A stretch of DNA of 36,299 nt. It comes from Oscillospiraceae bacterium. GTDB lineage: Bacteria > Bacillota > Clostridia > Oscillospirales > Oscillospiraceae. Both the position numbers and the translations under genes were made by a program. The first letter of the stretch is position 1. Each line of letters starts with the position of its first letter. The stretch is taken from the NCBI GenBank assembly GCA_020860545.1, contig JAJBUC010000133.1, positions 1 to 36,299 on the forward strand. The letters are read 5' to 3'. The notes beneath the pieces were generated by a model. That model was given only the letters and a program-made list of their open reading frames with translations. It ran no database searches and was not told the DNA's origin. Of the stretch, positions 17,912-27,199 are shown in pieces.

Positions 17912-20683
17912 GTGGGAGAGATGGAACGCAGCGCCCCCCCTTCGGATGGGGAGCAGAGCCTGATACAGCAACTCGAGCAGCTTCAAATGGAGAAAAAGCG
18001 CCTGGAGCGCCAAAACCGCAGGTTAAAGTATGACCTTGAGGCAATCAACACCAGATACGATACCGCAATACATATGCGTGACGCCGCCGCGCAGGAGCGT
18101 GAGCGGCAGGATCTCTATAACCAGCTGATGCTGCGGGCGCTCAAGAATGTGCTGATCGTTTTGGATAACAACCTGCGCTACGTTATCGGCACCGATCAGC
18201 CGGTCTCCGACCTTTTTTACCGCGGCACGCCGGGCTTGGACCTGTCGAACCTCCTCCTGTCTGAAATACTCTCTCCCTCCGCCGACCCCGCGTGGGTGCA
18301 GAAAACCGTGCAGAACTGCGTCACCGTACGTGAACAGATCACCAGCATGCAGTATAACGATGTCGTCCGCCTGCAGAGCGGCAAGCAGCTCCACGCGGAT
18401 ATCTCCATCCACCCCGCCGTTGACAAGGACGGCAGCGTGGTGGGTGTTGTCTTCCTGCTGCACGATGTTACGGAGCTTGTCCTTGTGAAGGAGGAGGCGG
18501 AAGCCGCCTCCCTCGCCAAGAGCAATTTCCTGGCCAATATGAGCCATGAGATCCGCACCCCCATGAACGCCATTCTGGGCATGACCACACTGCTCTCCTC
18601 CACCAGGCTTGACGATACCCAGCGCGGCTACGTCGCCAACATGAGCAGGGCCTGCGACAGCCTGCTCAACATCATCAACGACATCCTCGATTTTTCCAAA
18701 ATTGACGCCCAGCGCTTTGAGCTCGCGGAGACGGAATACCGGCTCATCGATATGGTCAAAGATGTGACCAATATTGTCAGCCTGCGCGCGCAGGAGAAGA
18801 ATCTGGACTTCATTCTCGACGTCGATCCCGCCCTGCCTGCAAGGTTAATCGGCGACGATCTGCGCCTGAAGCAGATTGTCCTGAACCTCCTCTCCAACGC
18901 CGTGAAATATACACCCGCAGGCGAGGTGCTCCTGCGCTTTTCCCTCGCCGGACAGACCGCGGAAGGCATTACACTGGAGATCTCTGTCCAGGACACCGGC
19001 ATCGGCATCAAGCAGGATCAGATTGCTGTACTCTTTAGTCCCTTCAGCCAGCTTGATCTGCAAAAAAACCGCGGAATTCAAGGTACCGGGCTCGGGCTCG
19101 CCATCAGTAAGGGTATGACGGAAGCCATGGGCGGAACCATTTTGGTGGAAAGTGAATACGGTAGGGGTAGCACTTTTACCATCCGGGTGCCGCAAAAGGC
19201 CGTGGGGGAGTCGCGCGTCGCGACTGTCTCCTCCCCTTCCCGCAAGCATGTTCTGGTCTTTGGCAATACGCGCAGCAGCAGGGCGCTGACCGACATGCTG
19301 GACCGGCTTTTTTTGCAGTACGCCTATGTGACCGACGCCGAAGGGTTTCTCCGTGCCATTGGGGAAACGTGCTATACCCACCTGATTTATTGGCCGCAGC
19401 TCGCCGGCGACCTTGTCGCGCAGCACATGGACCGGCTGTCCTCCACACACATCATCTGTGTCAAGGATCTCGCCACTGCCGCCGTGCAGCAGGTCGCGGA
19501 GGGCACCGACCTGCTCTACACGCCGCTGATTATCACCGATGTGGCAAGCCTGCTCTCAAGCCGCTCCTCCAAGCGCAACGCCAGTTTGGCGCAGAAGAGC
19601 CCGACCCTTGGCACACTTATGACGCGAGATGCGCGTGCCCTTGTGGTGGATGATAATGAAATTAACCTCATGGTCGCCTGTGAAATTCTCAAGCACTATG
19701 ATTTGGAGGTTGTGCAGGCCACCAGCGGCTTTGAAGCGCTGGCGTGCATTGAGAAAGAACCCTTCGATATTATATTCATGGATCACATGATGCCGGAGAT
19801 GGACGGGCTGGAGACCACAAAGCGCATCCGGGAATCATACACCCCCAACGCGGACACGCCCATTATTGCCCTGACGGCCAACGCCATTGTTGGCACGCGG
19901 GAGATGTTTTTGGCAAACCAGATGAATGACTATATCAGCAAACCAATCGAAATCGCAGCCCTCAATGAGATTATCCGCCGCTGGCTGCCGCCGGAAAAGC
20001 TCGTACAGAATCCCCGCGCGCACGCGGATGCGGAGGATACCCCCATGATCCTGTCCGACGCGCTCACCACCCTTTCCGCAAAGTGCAACCTCGATGTGCG
20101 CACCGCGATCAAACAGCTCTCGGGCACAGAAGATGCCTATATCCCCATTCTGATCACCTATGTCACGCACGTCTCGAACAAGCTGGAGTCCATGCTCTCT
20201 GATGTAAACAAAAGCAATTGGGACGCGTTCCGCATTGAAATTCACGCGCAAAAAAGTGCTCTTTATAATATTGGAGCGCAAGCCCTTGCCGAAAAGGCGC
20301 GCAAGCTTGAGCTGGCCGCCTCCAGCGACAACTCCTCCTATATCCAGAAGAATTTTATTCCTCTCATGGAGGAACTCAAGTTCCTGTGTGCCACTGTACT
20401 GGAGCTTTTCCCGCAGGATACCTGCAAGCAGCCGCAGGAACCTGTGAACACGGAGCAGCTGCAGGCGCTTGACGGACAGATACAGGAAATCATCACACTG
20501 CTTGACGCGCTGGAAAATGACGAGGCGCTTGCCCGGCTGGAGGCACTGCGCCGCTACTGCTTCGGCGACCCGACAGACCACCAGCTTGAGGTGGCGTATA
20601 CGGCCGTCCTTGGCTTTGACTACGACGGCGCTGTGGAGCGGCTGCACAATATCAGCAATAATCTGAACGGAGCAGGAGGCTGA
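17912..20683 (+). CDS. hybrid sensor histidine kinase with receiver and HPt domains
   Basis: Multi-step phosphorelay kinase of 923 residues without membrane segments. Order: N-terminal coiled coil (15-70), PAS domain (about 72-190), HisKA with phosphoacceptor His212 in [15 protein letters not shown], HATPase_c (about 315-435, DTGIGI and GTGLGLAI boxes), a degenerate receiver-like segment without phospho-Asp (about 445-560), a true receiver with Asp624 in [13 protein letters not shown] and Lys in YISKPIE, and a C-terminal HPt (about 700-830) with its His in [14 protein letters not shown]. The GTG start is supported by GGAAAGGA nine bases upstream; the ATG three codons later lacks spacing. An HD-GYP response regulator follows five bases after the stop and is the likely final phosphate acceptor. 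Confidence 0.95.
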   Translation: MGEMERSAPPSDGEQSLIQQLEQLQMEKKRLERQNRRLKYDLEAINTRYDTAIHMRDAAAQERERQDLYNQLMLRALKNVLIVLDNNLRYVIGTDQPVSDLFYRGTPGLDLSNLLLSEILSPSADPAWVQKTVQNCVTVREQITSMQYNDVVRLQSGKQLHADISIHPAVDKDGSVVGVVFLLHDVTELVLVKEEAEAASLAKSNFLANMSHEIRTPMNAILGMTTLLSSTRLDDTQRGYVANMSRACDSLLNIINDILDFSKIDAQRFELAETEYRLIDMVKDVTNIVSLRAQEKNLDFILDVDPALPARLIGDDLRLKQIVLNLLSNAVKYTPAGEVLLRFSLAGQTAEGITLEISVQDTGIGIKQDQIAVLFSPFSQLDLQKNRGIQGTGLGLAISKGMTEAMGGTILVESEYGRGSTFTIRVPQKAVGESRVATVSSPSRKHVLVFGNTRSSRALTDMLDRLFLQYAYVTDAEGFLRAIGETCYTHLIYWPQLAGDLVAQHMDRLSSTHIICVKDLATAAVQQVAEGTDLLYTPLIITDVASLLSSRSSKRNASLAQKSPTLGTLMTRDARALVVDDNEINLMVACEILKHYDLEVVQATSGFEALACIEKEPFDIIFMDHMMPEMDGLETTKRIRESYTPNADTPIIALTANAIVGTREMFLANQMNDYISKPIEIAALNEIIRRWLPPEKLVQNPRAHADAEDTPMILSDALTTLSAKCNLDVRTAIKQLSGTEDAYIPILITYVTHVSNKLESMLSDVNKSNWDAFRIEIHAQKSALYNIGAQALAEKARKLELAASSDNSSYIQKNFIPLMEELKFLCATVLELFPQDTCKQPQEPVNTEQLQALDGQIQEIITLLDALENDEALARLEALRRYCFGDPTDHQLEVAYTAVLGFDYDGAVERLHNISNNLNGAGG

Positions 20684-20688
20684 ATATC

Positions 20689-21789
20689 ATGAATAGAGAT
20701 TGCAGACCGATCATCTTATGTGTGGATGACGAGCCTACAAACCTCCGCCTTTTGATGGAGATTTTGAAAGACGATTATCACGTTTACCTTGCGCCCTCCG
20801 GCGAGCGGGCACTGACCTTCTTGCACGCAAAAACACCGGACCTCATCCTGCTCGACGTAGAAATGCCGCAGATGAATGGGTATGAGGTGATCCGTATCAT
20901 AAAAAGCGAGCCCGAGTTCAGAGGGATCCCCATTATCTTTCTCACCGGCCTGGACGGGCGCGACAAGGAACAAACCGCGTTTGAGCTTGGGGCTGTGGAT
21001 TATATCCTGAAACCCATATCCCCCGGTGTTGTCAAAGCGCGCGCCGGCCTGCATATCGAACTCGAGACGTACCGCCGCGATCTGGAAGAGCAGGTGGTGC
21101 GCCGCACCAATCAGCTTATGCACACCCAGGACTGCGTACTCGAAATGCTCGCCAACATGACCTCTTACCGCGATCAGGAGACCGGCGGGCACATTAAGCG
21201 CACCGGCTACTATACCGAGGTCATTGTAGACGAGCTGCTGCGTGTCAGCCGCCCAGGATATATTTTGGACCGCGAATATGCCACCTCCATTAAAAAATCC
21301 GCCAAGCTGCACGATATCGGCAAAGTCTCCATCGCGGATAGTATCCTGCTCAAGCCCGCGCGGCTCACACCGGCGGAATTTGAGGTGATAAAAATGCACA
21401 CCGTCATCGGTGCGCAGATTGTGGATAATGCCATTGAAGACTTGGGCGAGACGTCCGCCTTTTTGGAGGTGGCGCGTGAAATTATCATCTCCCACCATGA
21501 AAAATGGGACGGCACCGGCTACCCCCAAAAGCGCTCCGGCGTGCAGATTCCCCTTTCCGCGCGCATCATGGCGGTGGTGGACGTGTATGACGCCCTTATC
21601 TCCCGCCGACCCTATAAGGAGCCATACAGCCATTCGGAGTCCCTTGAAATAATCCACAATGACACCGGCACCCACTTCGACCCCTCCCTTATCGCCCTCT
21701 GCGAGCCGGTATTCCCACGTTTTGAGGAGATCGCGCTTGCGCACCAGGACGAGGCATATGATCTCTACCCCCTCAAGCTACTCGAATAA
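20689..21789 (+). CDS. response regulator with HD-GYP c-di-GMP phosphodiesterase domain
   Basis: Two-domain 366-residue protein. The receiver (1-120) has acidic pocket DDE at 13-15, phospho-Asp56 in LILLDVEMPQMNG and Lys108. The HD-GYP domain (about 150-345) has metal ligands His208-Asp209 in KLHDIGK, His269-His270 in SHHEKWDGTGYP, and GYP at 277-279. Such enzymes hydrolyse cyclic di-GMP to pGpG or GMP. A short coiled coil (120-145) joins the domains. AGGAGG lies before the ATG and only five bases separate it from the kinase gene, so both are co-translated as a cognate pair. Its activity opposes the diguanylate cyclase encoded on the other side of the divergent promoter region. Confidence 0.95.
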   Translation: MNRDCRPIILCVDDEPTNLRLLMEILKDDYHVYLAPSGERALTFLHAKTPDLILLDVEMPQMNGYEVIRIIKSEPEFRGIPIIFLTGLDGRDKEQTAFELGAVDYILKPISPGVVKARAGLHIELETYRRDLEEQVVRRTNQLMHTQDCVLEMLANMTSYRDQETGGHIKRTGYYTEVIVDELLRVSRPGYILDREYATSIKKSAKLHDIGKVSIADSILLKPARLTPAEFEVIKMHTVIGAQIVDNAIEDLGETSAFLEVAREIIISHHEKWDGTGYPQKRSGVQIPLSARIMAVVDVYDALISRRPYKEPYSHSESLEIIHNDTGTHFDPSLIALCEPVFPRFEEIALAHQDEAYDLYPLKLLE

Positions 21790-21816
21790 ACGGCGGCAGA
21801 GCCCCTTTTGTGATAT

Positions 21817-21867
21817 GCTACCCCCAGATAGGACAGTGAAAAAGACACCGTCCTATCTGGGGGTAGC
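21817..21867. repeat. perfect 18-bp inverted repeat (long hairpin)
   Basis: GCTACCCCCAGATAGGAC at 21817-21834 is exactly mirrored by its reverse complement at 21850-21867, with a 15-base spacer that itself contains GTG/CAC pairing. It lies 28 bases past the HD-GYP stop. It has no following T-run, so a simple intrinsic terminator is doubtful. It could be a transposon-end or MITE-like remnant, or an RNA-processing or termination structure. Confidence 0.85.
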
Positions 21868-21895
21868 CGCATTTTGCGTTGTCCGCGTAACATAA

Positions 21896-21925
21896 TTGCT
21901 GCCCCTCATTTCTGAAGGGCAGCAA
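21896..21925 (+). terminator. terminator-like hairpin between convergent genes
   Basis: Nine-base stem TTGCTGCCC/GGGCAGCAA with a 12-base loop, followed after nine bases by seven T on the plus strand. The distance to the T-run is longer than ideal. It lies between the HD-GYP gene and the convergent collagen-like fragment. Confidence 0.45.
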
Positions 21926-22005
21926 CGCAGAATCTTTTTTTCATTATCCTCTTGGCGGGTCGCATACCATTTGAATGCCTGCCGCTTCCTTGCGTGATTT
22001 GAAGG

Positions 22006-22578
22006 TTACGCCACGCAAAGCAGGTTTAAGAAGGCATTGGTTCCCCCTGCAAGCGTTACGTTTGTGCCCGTCACGCCAATGGAGACGGTGTCGCCGGCCG
22101 CAAGCGAGAGGATGGTAAATCCGGTGGCCTGCGACGCGGCGGTCTCCAGAACCAGATTGCTGTTGGCTGCCGCAGTGCCGTTGACCAGCAGATGGATGGT
22201 CGCACCTGTGCCCGCCACTGTACGCACACTGTAATCAATGACGTAGACACCTGCTGTCGCAATCGTGACAGCCGAACTGCCCGAGGTGAAGCTCACACCC
22301 CTGCCCGCGCTCTGGGCGTCGAGTATTACCTGTCCGCCTGCCGTGACCGTCCTGACGGTATTGGAGACAAATGCCCCGTATGCACTCAGGAATGCACTGC
22401 CGACCGGGCCGGTCGGCCCCGCGGGAATGCTGAAGAACAGGGACGCGCCGGTGGGGGTGACGGTCTCCTGCACCGAGGCAAGGCTGCCCGGCAAGCCTGT
22501 GCTTGTGCCGGACACCGTGATGGTTGCCGCGGTACCCGCCGCGCCGGTTGCCCCGGTGGGACCGGTGGGTACATCCAT
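22006..22578 (-). CDS. collagen-like protein, C-terminal part (BclA C-terminal-like domain), probably truncated
   Basis: From the ATG at 22576-22578 this encodes a short Gly-X-Thr run ([12 protein letters not shown]), a spacer of the type seen between repeats and head in clostridial collagen-like proteins, a further GPTGP motif, then about 130 residues of beta-rich sequence (GVYVIDYSVRT, ending in AFLNLLCVA) resembling the BclA C-terminal, C1q/TNF-like trimerisation domain. The ATG has no good ribosome-binding site, and there is no leader or signal. The same frame stays open a further 54 codons upstream into the sortase gene without protein-like sequence. It lacks the N-terminus expected of BclA-like proteins; a matching N-terminal part lies at 30692-30402 on the same strand. 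I read it as the 3' portion of one gene split by the sortase-recombinase module. Confidence 0.75.
   Translation of the reverse strand: MDVPTGPTGATGAAGTAATITVSGTSTGLPGSLASVQETVTPTGASLFFSIPAGPTGPVGSAFLSAYGAFVSNTVRTVTAGGQVILDAQSAGRGVSFTSGSSAVTIATAGVYVIDYSVRTVAGTGATIHLLVNGTAAANSNLVLETAASQATGFTILSLAAGDTVSIGVTGTNVTLAGGTNAFLNLLCVA
22540..22557. repeat. 18-bp direct repeat, left copy (candidate attachment/crossover site)
   Basis: CGCGCCGGTTGCCCCGGT here is identical to 30540-30557, in the same orientation and in the same codon phase of the two collagen fragments (Thr-Gly-Ala-Thr-Gly-Ala on the minus strand). The flanking bases differ. Shared collagen repeats could produce this by themselves, so its role as a recombination core is inference. 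Confidence 0.6.
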
Positions 22579-22625
22579 TGATGCGCAAACCGGCGTTGCG
22601 TGCGCCCAGTGGGGAGAAGTATCGC

Positions 22626-23306
22626 CTATGCCCCATCCAGCCGCGCCCAGACAATCAGCCTGTGGGTGGGATTGAGCGCCGGGGTACAGGTGATCAGCGT
22701 CAGCATATGGGTTTCGTCCGGCTGGAGATCCAGCACCCACCCCTCATCCGGCCGGACAGTAAAGGCCGCATACACGGTATAGGTAAAGGTCTCGCCGCCG
22801 CGGGTGAGAATAACCTGATCCCCCTCGGACAGCTTATCCAGATAGCGGAAGGCATGTGCCGCAATCAGGTTGCGGTGGGCGGCAAGCACACAGTTGCCCG
22901 CTTCTCCGGGCAGGGCGGATGTCGTCAGGTGCCCCACGCCGTAATACATCTCTTCTCCTGTCCCGGAGACAAGATTTTCTGAAAGGGATATCTTTGGTAT
23001 CTTAATCGTCCCCAGCTGTACAAGCGTGATATCCGGCTGCGTGCGCGCACCCGCCGATTCCTCAAGCTGTAAATCCTCCATCGTTCCCTCGCCCGTCGCT
23101 GCCGGCAGTGCATCGGTCGTCTGTCCCGACGGGAGCGGCTTGGGGTCCGGCAGCTCTTCCACGGTCTGCGGCGCGGCAAGCCCCAGTTCTGAGAGCAGCA
23201 GCCTCCAGGGATAGGCCGACAGATTCACGACCAGAACGACAGCGACGATACCTAGCCCGATTCCAATGAAAATGCGGGAAAGCCGCCGCCTTGCTTTATA
23301 AGACAT
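22626..23306 (-). CDS. class D-like sortase
   Basis: Membrane-anchored transpeptidase that cleaves LPXTG-type signals and joins surface proteins to the cell wall. The 226-residue chain has an N-terminal membrane anchor (about 11-30), a spacer rich in Pro, Glu and Thr, and a sortase domain with catalytic His144 in LAAHRN, Cys207 in TLITCTP and Arg216 in THRLIVWARL. The TLxTCTPxxxxTHRLIV pattern fits class D rather than classes A or B. The ATG follows GGAGG. The gene is divergent from the LPRTG-bearing adhesin, its obvious substrate, and its stop lies 69 bases from the left 18-bp repeat, so it is the terminal gene at that end of the module. Confidence 0.92.
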   Translation of the reverse strand: MSYKARRRLSRIFIGIGLGIVAVVLVVNLSAYPWRLLLSELGLAAPQTVEELPDPKPLPSGQTTDALPAATGEGTMEDLQLEESAGARTQPDITLVQLGTIKIPKISLSENLVSGTGEEMYYGVGHLTTSALPGEAGNCVLAAHRNLIAAHAFRYLDKLSEGDQVILTRGGETFTYTVYAAFTVRPDEGWVLDLQPDETHMLTLITCTPALNPTHRLIVWARLDGA

Positions 23307-23341
23307 AACCAGTCCTCCAAATAACAGACTTGCTGCGTTAC

Positions 23342-23350
23342 ATTATATCA
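23342..23350 (-). promoter_or_regulatory. possible sortase promoter (extended -10)
   Basis: On the minus strand TGA-TATAAT lies about 36 bases before the sortase start. The -35 region is poor (TTTTCT at 16 bases). Confidence 0.45.
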
Positions 23351-23465
23351 CAATATTGGAAACAGAAAATATTCTTTTTATAAAATCACATGGCGGCGCA
23401 GCCTTTTCTGGATATATTTTCCTCTCTGCGCCGTATCTGTATTGGTATTTTGTTACATTTGTGCC

Positions 23466-23494
23466 TTGCCATGTGAGCGGCCTCATGCTATGCT
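23466..23494 (+). promoter_or_regulatory. upstream copy of a duplicated promoter module
   Basis: TTGCCA, 17-base spacer, TATGCT. It sits in a roughly 65-base stretch that aligns without gaps to the region around 23646-23674, sharing TTTTGT.ACATT, CCTTG and CATGCTAT blocks. The 437-base gap between sortase and adhesin (23307-23743) holds this pair of modules and the sortase promoter, and no gene. Confidence 0.5.
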
Positions 23495-23645
23495 GTAATT
23501 ATATTCCATATCATGAATTTACAAGTAAGCACGGCTGATTTCCCCTTCCCGTTGCGCACAGCTTATACTGGATTCATCCCATCTTATATATGTCATATTC
23601 TCCTGAACCGCGGCGAAATCTTCTCTTTTTTGTAACATTAGCACC

Positions 23646-23674
23646 TTGTTTTCCCATAGTCCGCATGCTATACT
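23646..23674 (+). promoter_or_regulatory. adhesin promoter (second copy of duplicated module)
   Basis: TTGTTT (23646-23651), 17-base spacer with TGC just before the -10, TATACT (23669-23674), about 70 bases before the adhesin start. It is exactly 180 bases downstream of the similar module. Confidence 0.7.
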
Positions 23675-23743
23675 TGAATTAAATGCCATCTTAGCCATTT
23701 CATCGGTAATTATTGGAGTGCAATTTTGAAAGGATGATTGTTT

Positions 23744-26700
23744 ATGGAGTTTACAAAACCAAAGCACAACATGCTGCGGCGCAGCTTTGCCATCTTGCTG
23801 AGCGCGGCCATTGTACTGTCTCTGCTGCCCGGGGTATTTGCAACAGAGGACGAGACGCTGACATGGACGCCTGGGGAAAGCGCCATATTCAGTTTCCAGT
23901 ATACGCTGGAAGCGGATCAGGCCGATTGCGTGGAACTGGTGGTTCCTGCGGGTCTGTTTGATGGCGACGTCGCAATCGATAACCCCGCGATCAGCGATGC
24001 GGAGGACGCGCCCACCCTGTTTACGGAGGCCGTTATGACGCCGACGGGCACTGAAAACGGGATGGATCACTATCAGGTGTCCGTCAATGGCGCGGAGATC
24101 ACCGCCTATCTGGACGCTGCGCAAGAGGAGAACACGGTGTACACCGCATATGAACTGGCCGTCTCCGGCACGGTGTCCGAGGCGTTCGCGCCCGCCGAGG
24201 GCCTGCGCCTGACCGTCGGCGATACACAGGTGGACTTTGACGTTGTGGCGGAGGAGCCTGTTGCGGCGCAAGCTGTGGATGCATCCTCGTCCGGCATCTC
24301 CACATACGAATCGGGCAACGATGTAACGGACTTGATGCAGGATTTTGACACCTGGCTCATGCAGAACGGCGTGATACTGGACGCCGGCGATACCATTGAC
24401 ACCGCCGAGGCGTTCACGCTATTTGTCACCTTCCGTGTCCCTACCGTGTCGGAGGATGACACGGACGGCTCCTATGTGGTGCCGGACGATTACGCGGTGT
24501 TTGAACTGCCGGACGGTGTGGTGCTGGCGAGCACCGTCAGCTTTGCCATCAAGGTGCTGGATGAGGACACCGGCGAAGAGCTGGTGCTCGGCACCGTCAC
24601 ACTCAGCAACAGCGACAGCGGAGCCATCATAACGGTGACCTTTGACGGCGAGGACGCTGCCGCGATACTGGAAAACTTCATTGATCTGATTGTCACCTTT
24701 GATGTTACGCTGCAGTATAACGGAACCAATGAATCCGACAGCAGCGGAGATACCCTCATAGACATTCTGGGCAAGGAATATCAGATCATTCCCCCGCAGG
24801 AAGAGAGCACGGTTACGCTGACGAAAACCGGCAGTATCGATGCGCAGACCGGCATTGTGGACTGGACGCTCACAGTCACGAGCGATACCGACGGCGCGCT
24901 GGACGGATATATCCTCTCAGATGATTTGGACGCCGGGATAAATGTCGGCGACTATATATCCGGCAGCTTCGATGACAACGGCGCGGGCGGAACAGGCGGA
25001 TTTACCGGCAATTTGCTGTCCTATACCTTCCCGGACAATACGGTACAGGGCACCTATACCTTCGACTTCCAGACACAACTCACCGATGCTGTGCGGTTTA
25101 TATCCACGAGCACCACAAGCGGCTCGGCAACGATTGAAAACACGGCGCTGCTCACCCCGCAGAACGGGGAGGCCATTGAGGATTCCGCGACTTTGTCCTA
25201 CACGCCGACCTGGATCAGCAAGAGCGGGTCTTATACCTCTTCCGGTGCCGTCTGGAGCGACCCGGATAAGCGGTTTGTGACCTGGTCCATTACCGTGAAC
25301 CCCAATGGTGTGGATATCGGGACGTCCTCCGTCACGGTGCAGGATACCATCCCCGCCGGGTTAACGGTTGATACAAGTGCCAGTACAATCGTGTTTGACG
25401 GCGAGAGCACGCAGTATGATCTGTTTGACAGCTCCTGGTACAGCAGCAAAGGTGTCAGCAGCGTCGTATACGATACGACCGACAACACGGTAACCATTGT
25501 ATTTTCCAGCCTGAGCACAAAGTGTACCATTACCCTTGTCACAGCAGCGGACGATTCCGCTCTTTACCTCAACGGGAGCCCCTCCACATATAGAAACGTC
25601 GTTACCATTGATAAAGACGATACTGAACTCGGCACCGCAAACGCGTCGGTAACACCGTGGATTACCAGCCTGTCAAAAACCGGGTCTTGGGCAACCAATA
25701 TGGAAGCGGGCACCATCCAATGGCAGGTCAATTATAACGCCGGTGTGCAGGCTGCGGATGAAACGGAGGCGGTCATATATGACCTGGTGATCCCGGGCGA
25801 CAGCATACCTGCATGGAGCACCCTGGATGCCGCCGCACAGAGTGCATTTGACAGCGAAGCCACTTACAACACGTTTGTTACCGCAACGTACAAAGCCCTG
25901 AACCTGACTTTGGTTTCCGGGTCGGCACAGGTAACCACAGACCAGAATGCTGACGGAACCACCGATACCGCCTCTTGCAGCACGATAGAAGAGATACCCT
26001 TGTATAACACCAGCGCTGAACTTGTAGCCTATCTGGTAAAAGTGACCGTTACCGAGCCGACCCATAAGATTGTTTTCAGATATCAGACGCAGGTCACCGA
26101 TCCCGTACTCCTGCTGGATACCTCCACATTCTGGAACCGTGTCTTGGTAAAGGTCGCAGACCTGTATGCCGGTGCAAACGGATCCATCGCATGGAATAAC
26201 ACCTTCTTTACCAAGGAGGGCCTTGTGGCAGACGATGACAACGAGTCCAATTTACCGGACGCCACGGTGGCCGCAAAGCCTTCGGCAGCCTCGGCCACGG
26301 ATGAAGGGGCAAAGACGGTGTTCAATTACAGCGATCAGACGGCAATCTTTAAGCTGTCCATCAACGTCAATCAGCTGAACCTGACGAATCTGGGCCAGTC
26401 CTCCAGCCGCGGCGCGGAAAGCAAGATCACATTGACGGACACCTTGCCGGTCGGCTGGGAGATCACCACCTTTGCGGATGACAGCACATATGCCGTATAT
26501 GATGCATCCGGCAACCTGGTTGCCGACCTGTTCACCTCCGCCGATGCGGCGGCGGGTAACACGGTCTATACGTTTACCCTGGAAGGCACCGACATCGCCA
26601 AGCTGGACGGCGCTACGTACTATATCTACCTGAAGGCGGCATTATCGGAGCCGGAAGCGTACTTTAACGTCAATGCGGAATATACCTTCACAAATGAGGC

Positions 26701-27199
26701 AACCGCTTCTTTTACCGCATGGGATTTGTCGTTAGTCGACACACAGGACGTTGCTGTAACGAGCACGGTTTTCGATAAGGCAAACGAGCTCAAAAGCGAC
26801 GGCTATGTCCTCTGGAGCATCATCTACAATCCCTATGGCCTGGAGAAAATCGGCGATTATATCGTCGACACCCTGCCCGAGGGGCTGGAGCTGGAGGACG
26901 GTACCGCGATCGCTTATCCGATTACCCAGTGGAATGAGGACGGAAGCTATGTGGTGAGTACGACGCCCATCGATACGCCGGAGTCGTATATCAGCTATAA
27001 CGTCAGTACAAGACAGCTGACCTTCCGCTTCCCTGACAGCAGCACGGGCTATGTGTTACAATATGTCACTGTGGTAACCGCAGACGCAAACGGAATACTG
27101 ACCAATCAGGCGGAGCTTTACTATGACGACAGCCTGACGGAGGAGGCGGATGACACCTACACGGGACCAGTGCCGACGCCTACGCCGTTGCGGAGCTGA
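23744..27199 (+). CDS. large secreted adhesin, multiple collagen-binding-like domains; C-terminus shifted out of frame
   Basis: Surface adhesin with a signal peptide (cleavage likely after VFA at residue 33) and about 1100 residues of repeated beta-sandwich modules. Several units carry the W-x-I-x-V/Y-N-P...V.D.LP.G pattern of Cna/collagen-binding and fimbrial isopeptide domains, for example VTWSITVNPNGVD near residue 520 and VLWSIIYNPYGLE near residue 1025. The ATG at 23744 follows AAAGGA nine bases upstream; a TTG two codons earlier is less likely. Codons shift after 27172: the chain ends in PVPTPTPLRS at 27199, while the next frame continues with a perfectly plausible DAYAVAELTGRIELAKIDG. 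The frame reported here is therefore the secreted part of a longer, LPXTG-anchored protein. It is divergent from its sortase. Confidence 0.88.
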   Translation: MEFTKPKHNMLRRSFAILLSAAIVLSLLPGVFATEDETLTWTPGESAIFSFQYTLEADQADCVELVVPAGLFDGDVAIDNPAISDAEDAPTLFTEAVMTPTGTENGMDHYQVSVNGAEITAYLDAAQEENTVYTAYELAVSGTVSEAFAPAEGLRLTVGDTQVDFDVVAEEPVAAQAVDASSSGISTYESGNDVTDLMQDFDTWLMQNGVILDAGDTIDTAEAFTLFVTFRVPTVSEDDTDGSYVVPDDYAVFELPDGVVLASTVSFAIKVLDEDTGEELVLGTVTLSNSDSGAIITVTFDGEDAAAILENFIDLIVTFDVTLQYNGTNESDSSGDTLIDILGKEYQIIPPQEESTVTLTKTGSIDAQTGIVDWTLTVTSDTDGALDGYILSDDLDAGINVGDYISGSFDDNGAGGTGGFTGNLLSYTFPDNTVQGTYTFDFQTQLTDAVRFISTSTTSGSATIENTALLTPQNGEAIEDSATLSYTPTWISKSGSYTSSGAVWSDPDKRFVTWSITVNPNGVDIGTSSVTVQDTIPAGLTVDTSASTIVFDGESTQYDLFDSSWYSSKGVSSVVYDTTDNTVTIVFSSLSTKCTITLVTAADDSALYLNGSPSTYRNVVTIDKDDTELGTANASVTPWITSLSKTGSWATNMEAGTIQWQVNYNAGVQAADETEAVIYDLVIPGDSIPAWSTLDAAAQSAFDSEATYNTFVTATYKALNLTLVSGSAQVTTDQNADGTTDTASCSTIEEIPLYNTSAELVAYLVKVTVTEPTHKIVFRYQTQVTDPVLLLDTSTFWNRVLVKVADLYAGANGSIAWNNTFFTKEGLVADDDNESNLPDATVAAKPSAASATDEGAKTVFNYSDQTAIFKLSINVNQLNLTNLGQSSSRGAESKITLTDTLPVGWEITTFADDSTYAVYDASGNLVADLFTSADAAAGNTVYTFTLEGTDIAKLDGATYYIYLKAALSEPEAYFNVNAEYTFTNEATASFTAWDLSLVDTQDVAVTSTVFDKANELKSDGYVLWSIIYNPYGLEKIGDYIVDTLPEGLELEDGTAIAYPITQWNEDGSYVVSTTPIDTPESYISYNVSTRQLTFRFPDSSTGYVLQYVTVVTADANGILTNQAELYYDDSLTEEADDTYTGPVPTPTPLRS

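Noticed and set aside
20716..21744. Open frame of 342 codons on the minus strand
   Set aside because: Antisense to the REC-HD-GYP gene, which has all catalytic motifs.
22579..22740. Upstream extension of the collagen C-terminal fragment
   Set aside because: Open in frame, but it overlaps the end of the sortase gene in another frame and has no collagen or signal features.
23307..23743. c-di-GMP riboswitch upstream of the adhesin
   Set aside because: Looked for because of the neighbouring c-di-GMP genes; no GEMM-type core could be made out.
23519..24271. Open frame of 250 codons on the minus strand before the sortase
   Set aside because: Mostly antisense to the adhesin signal peptide and first domain; low-complexity His/Arg/Gln composition.
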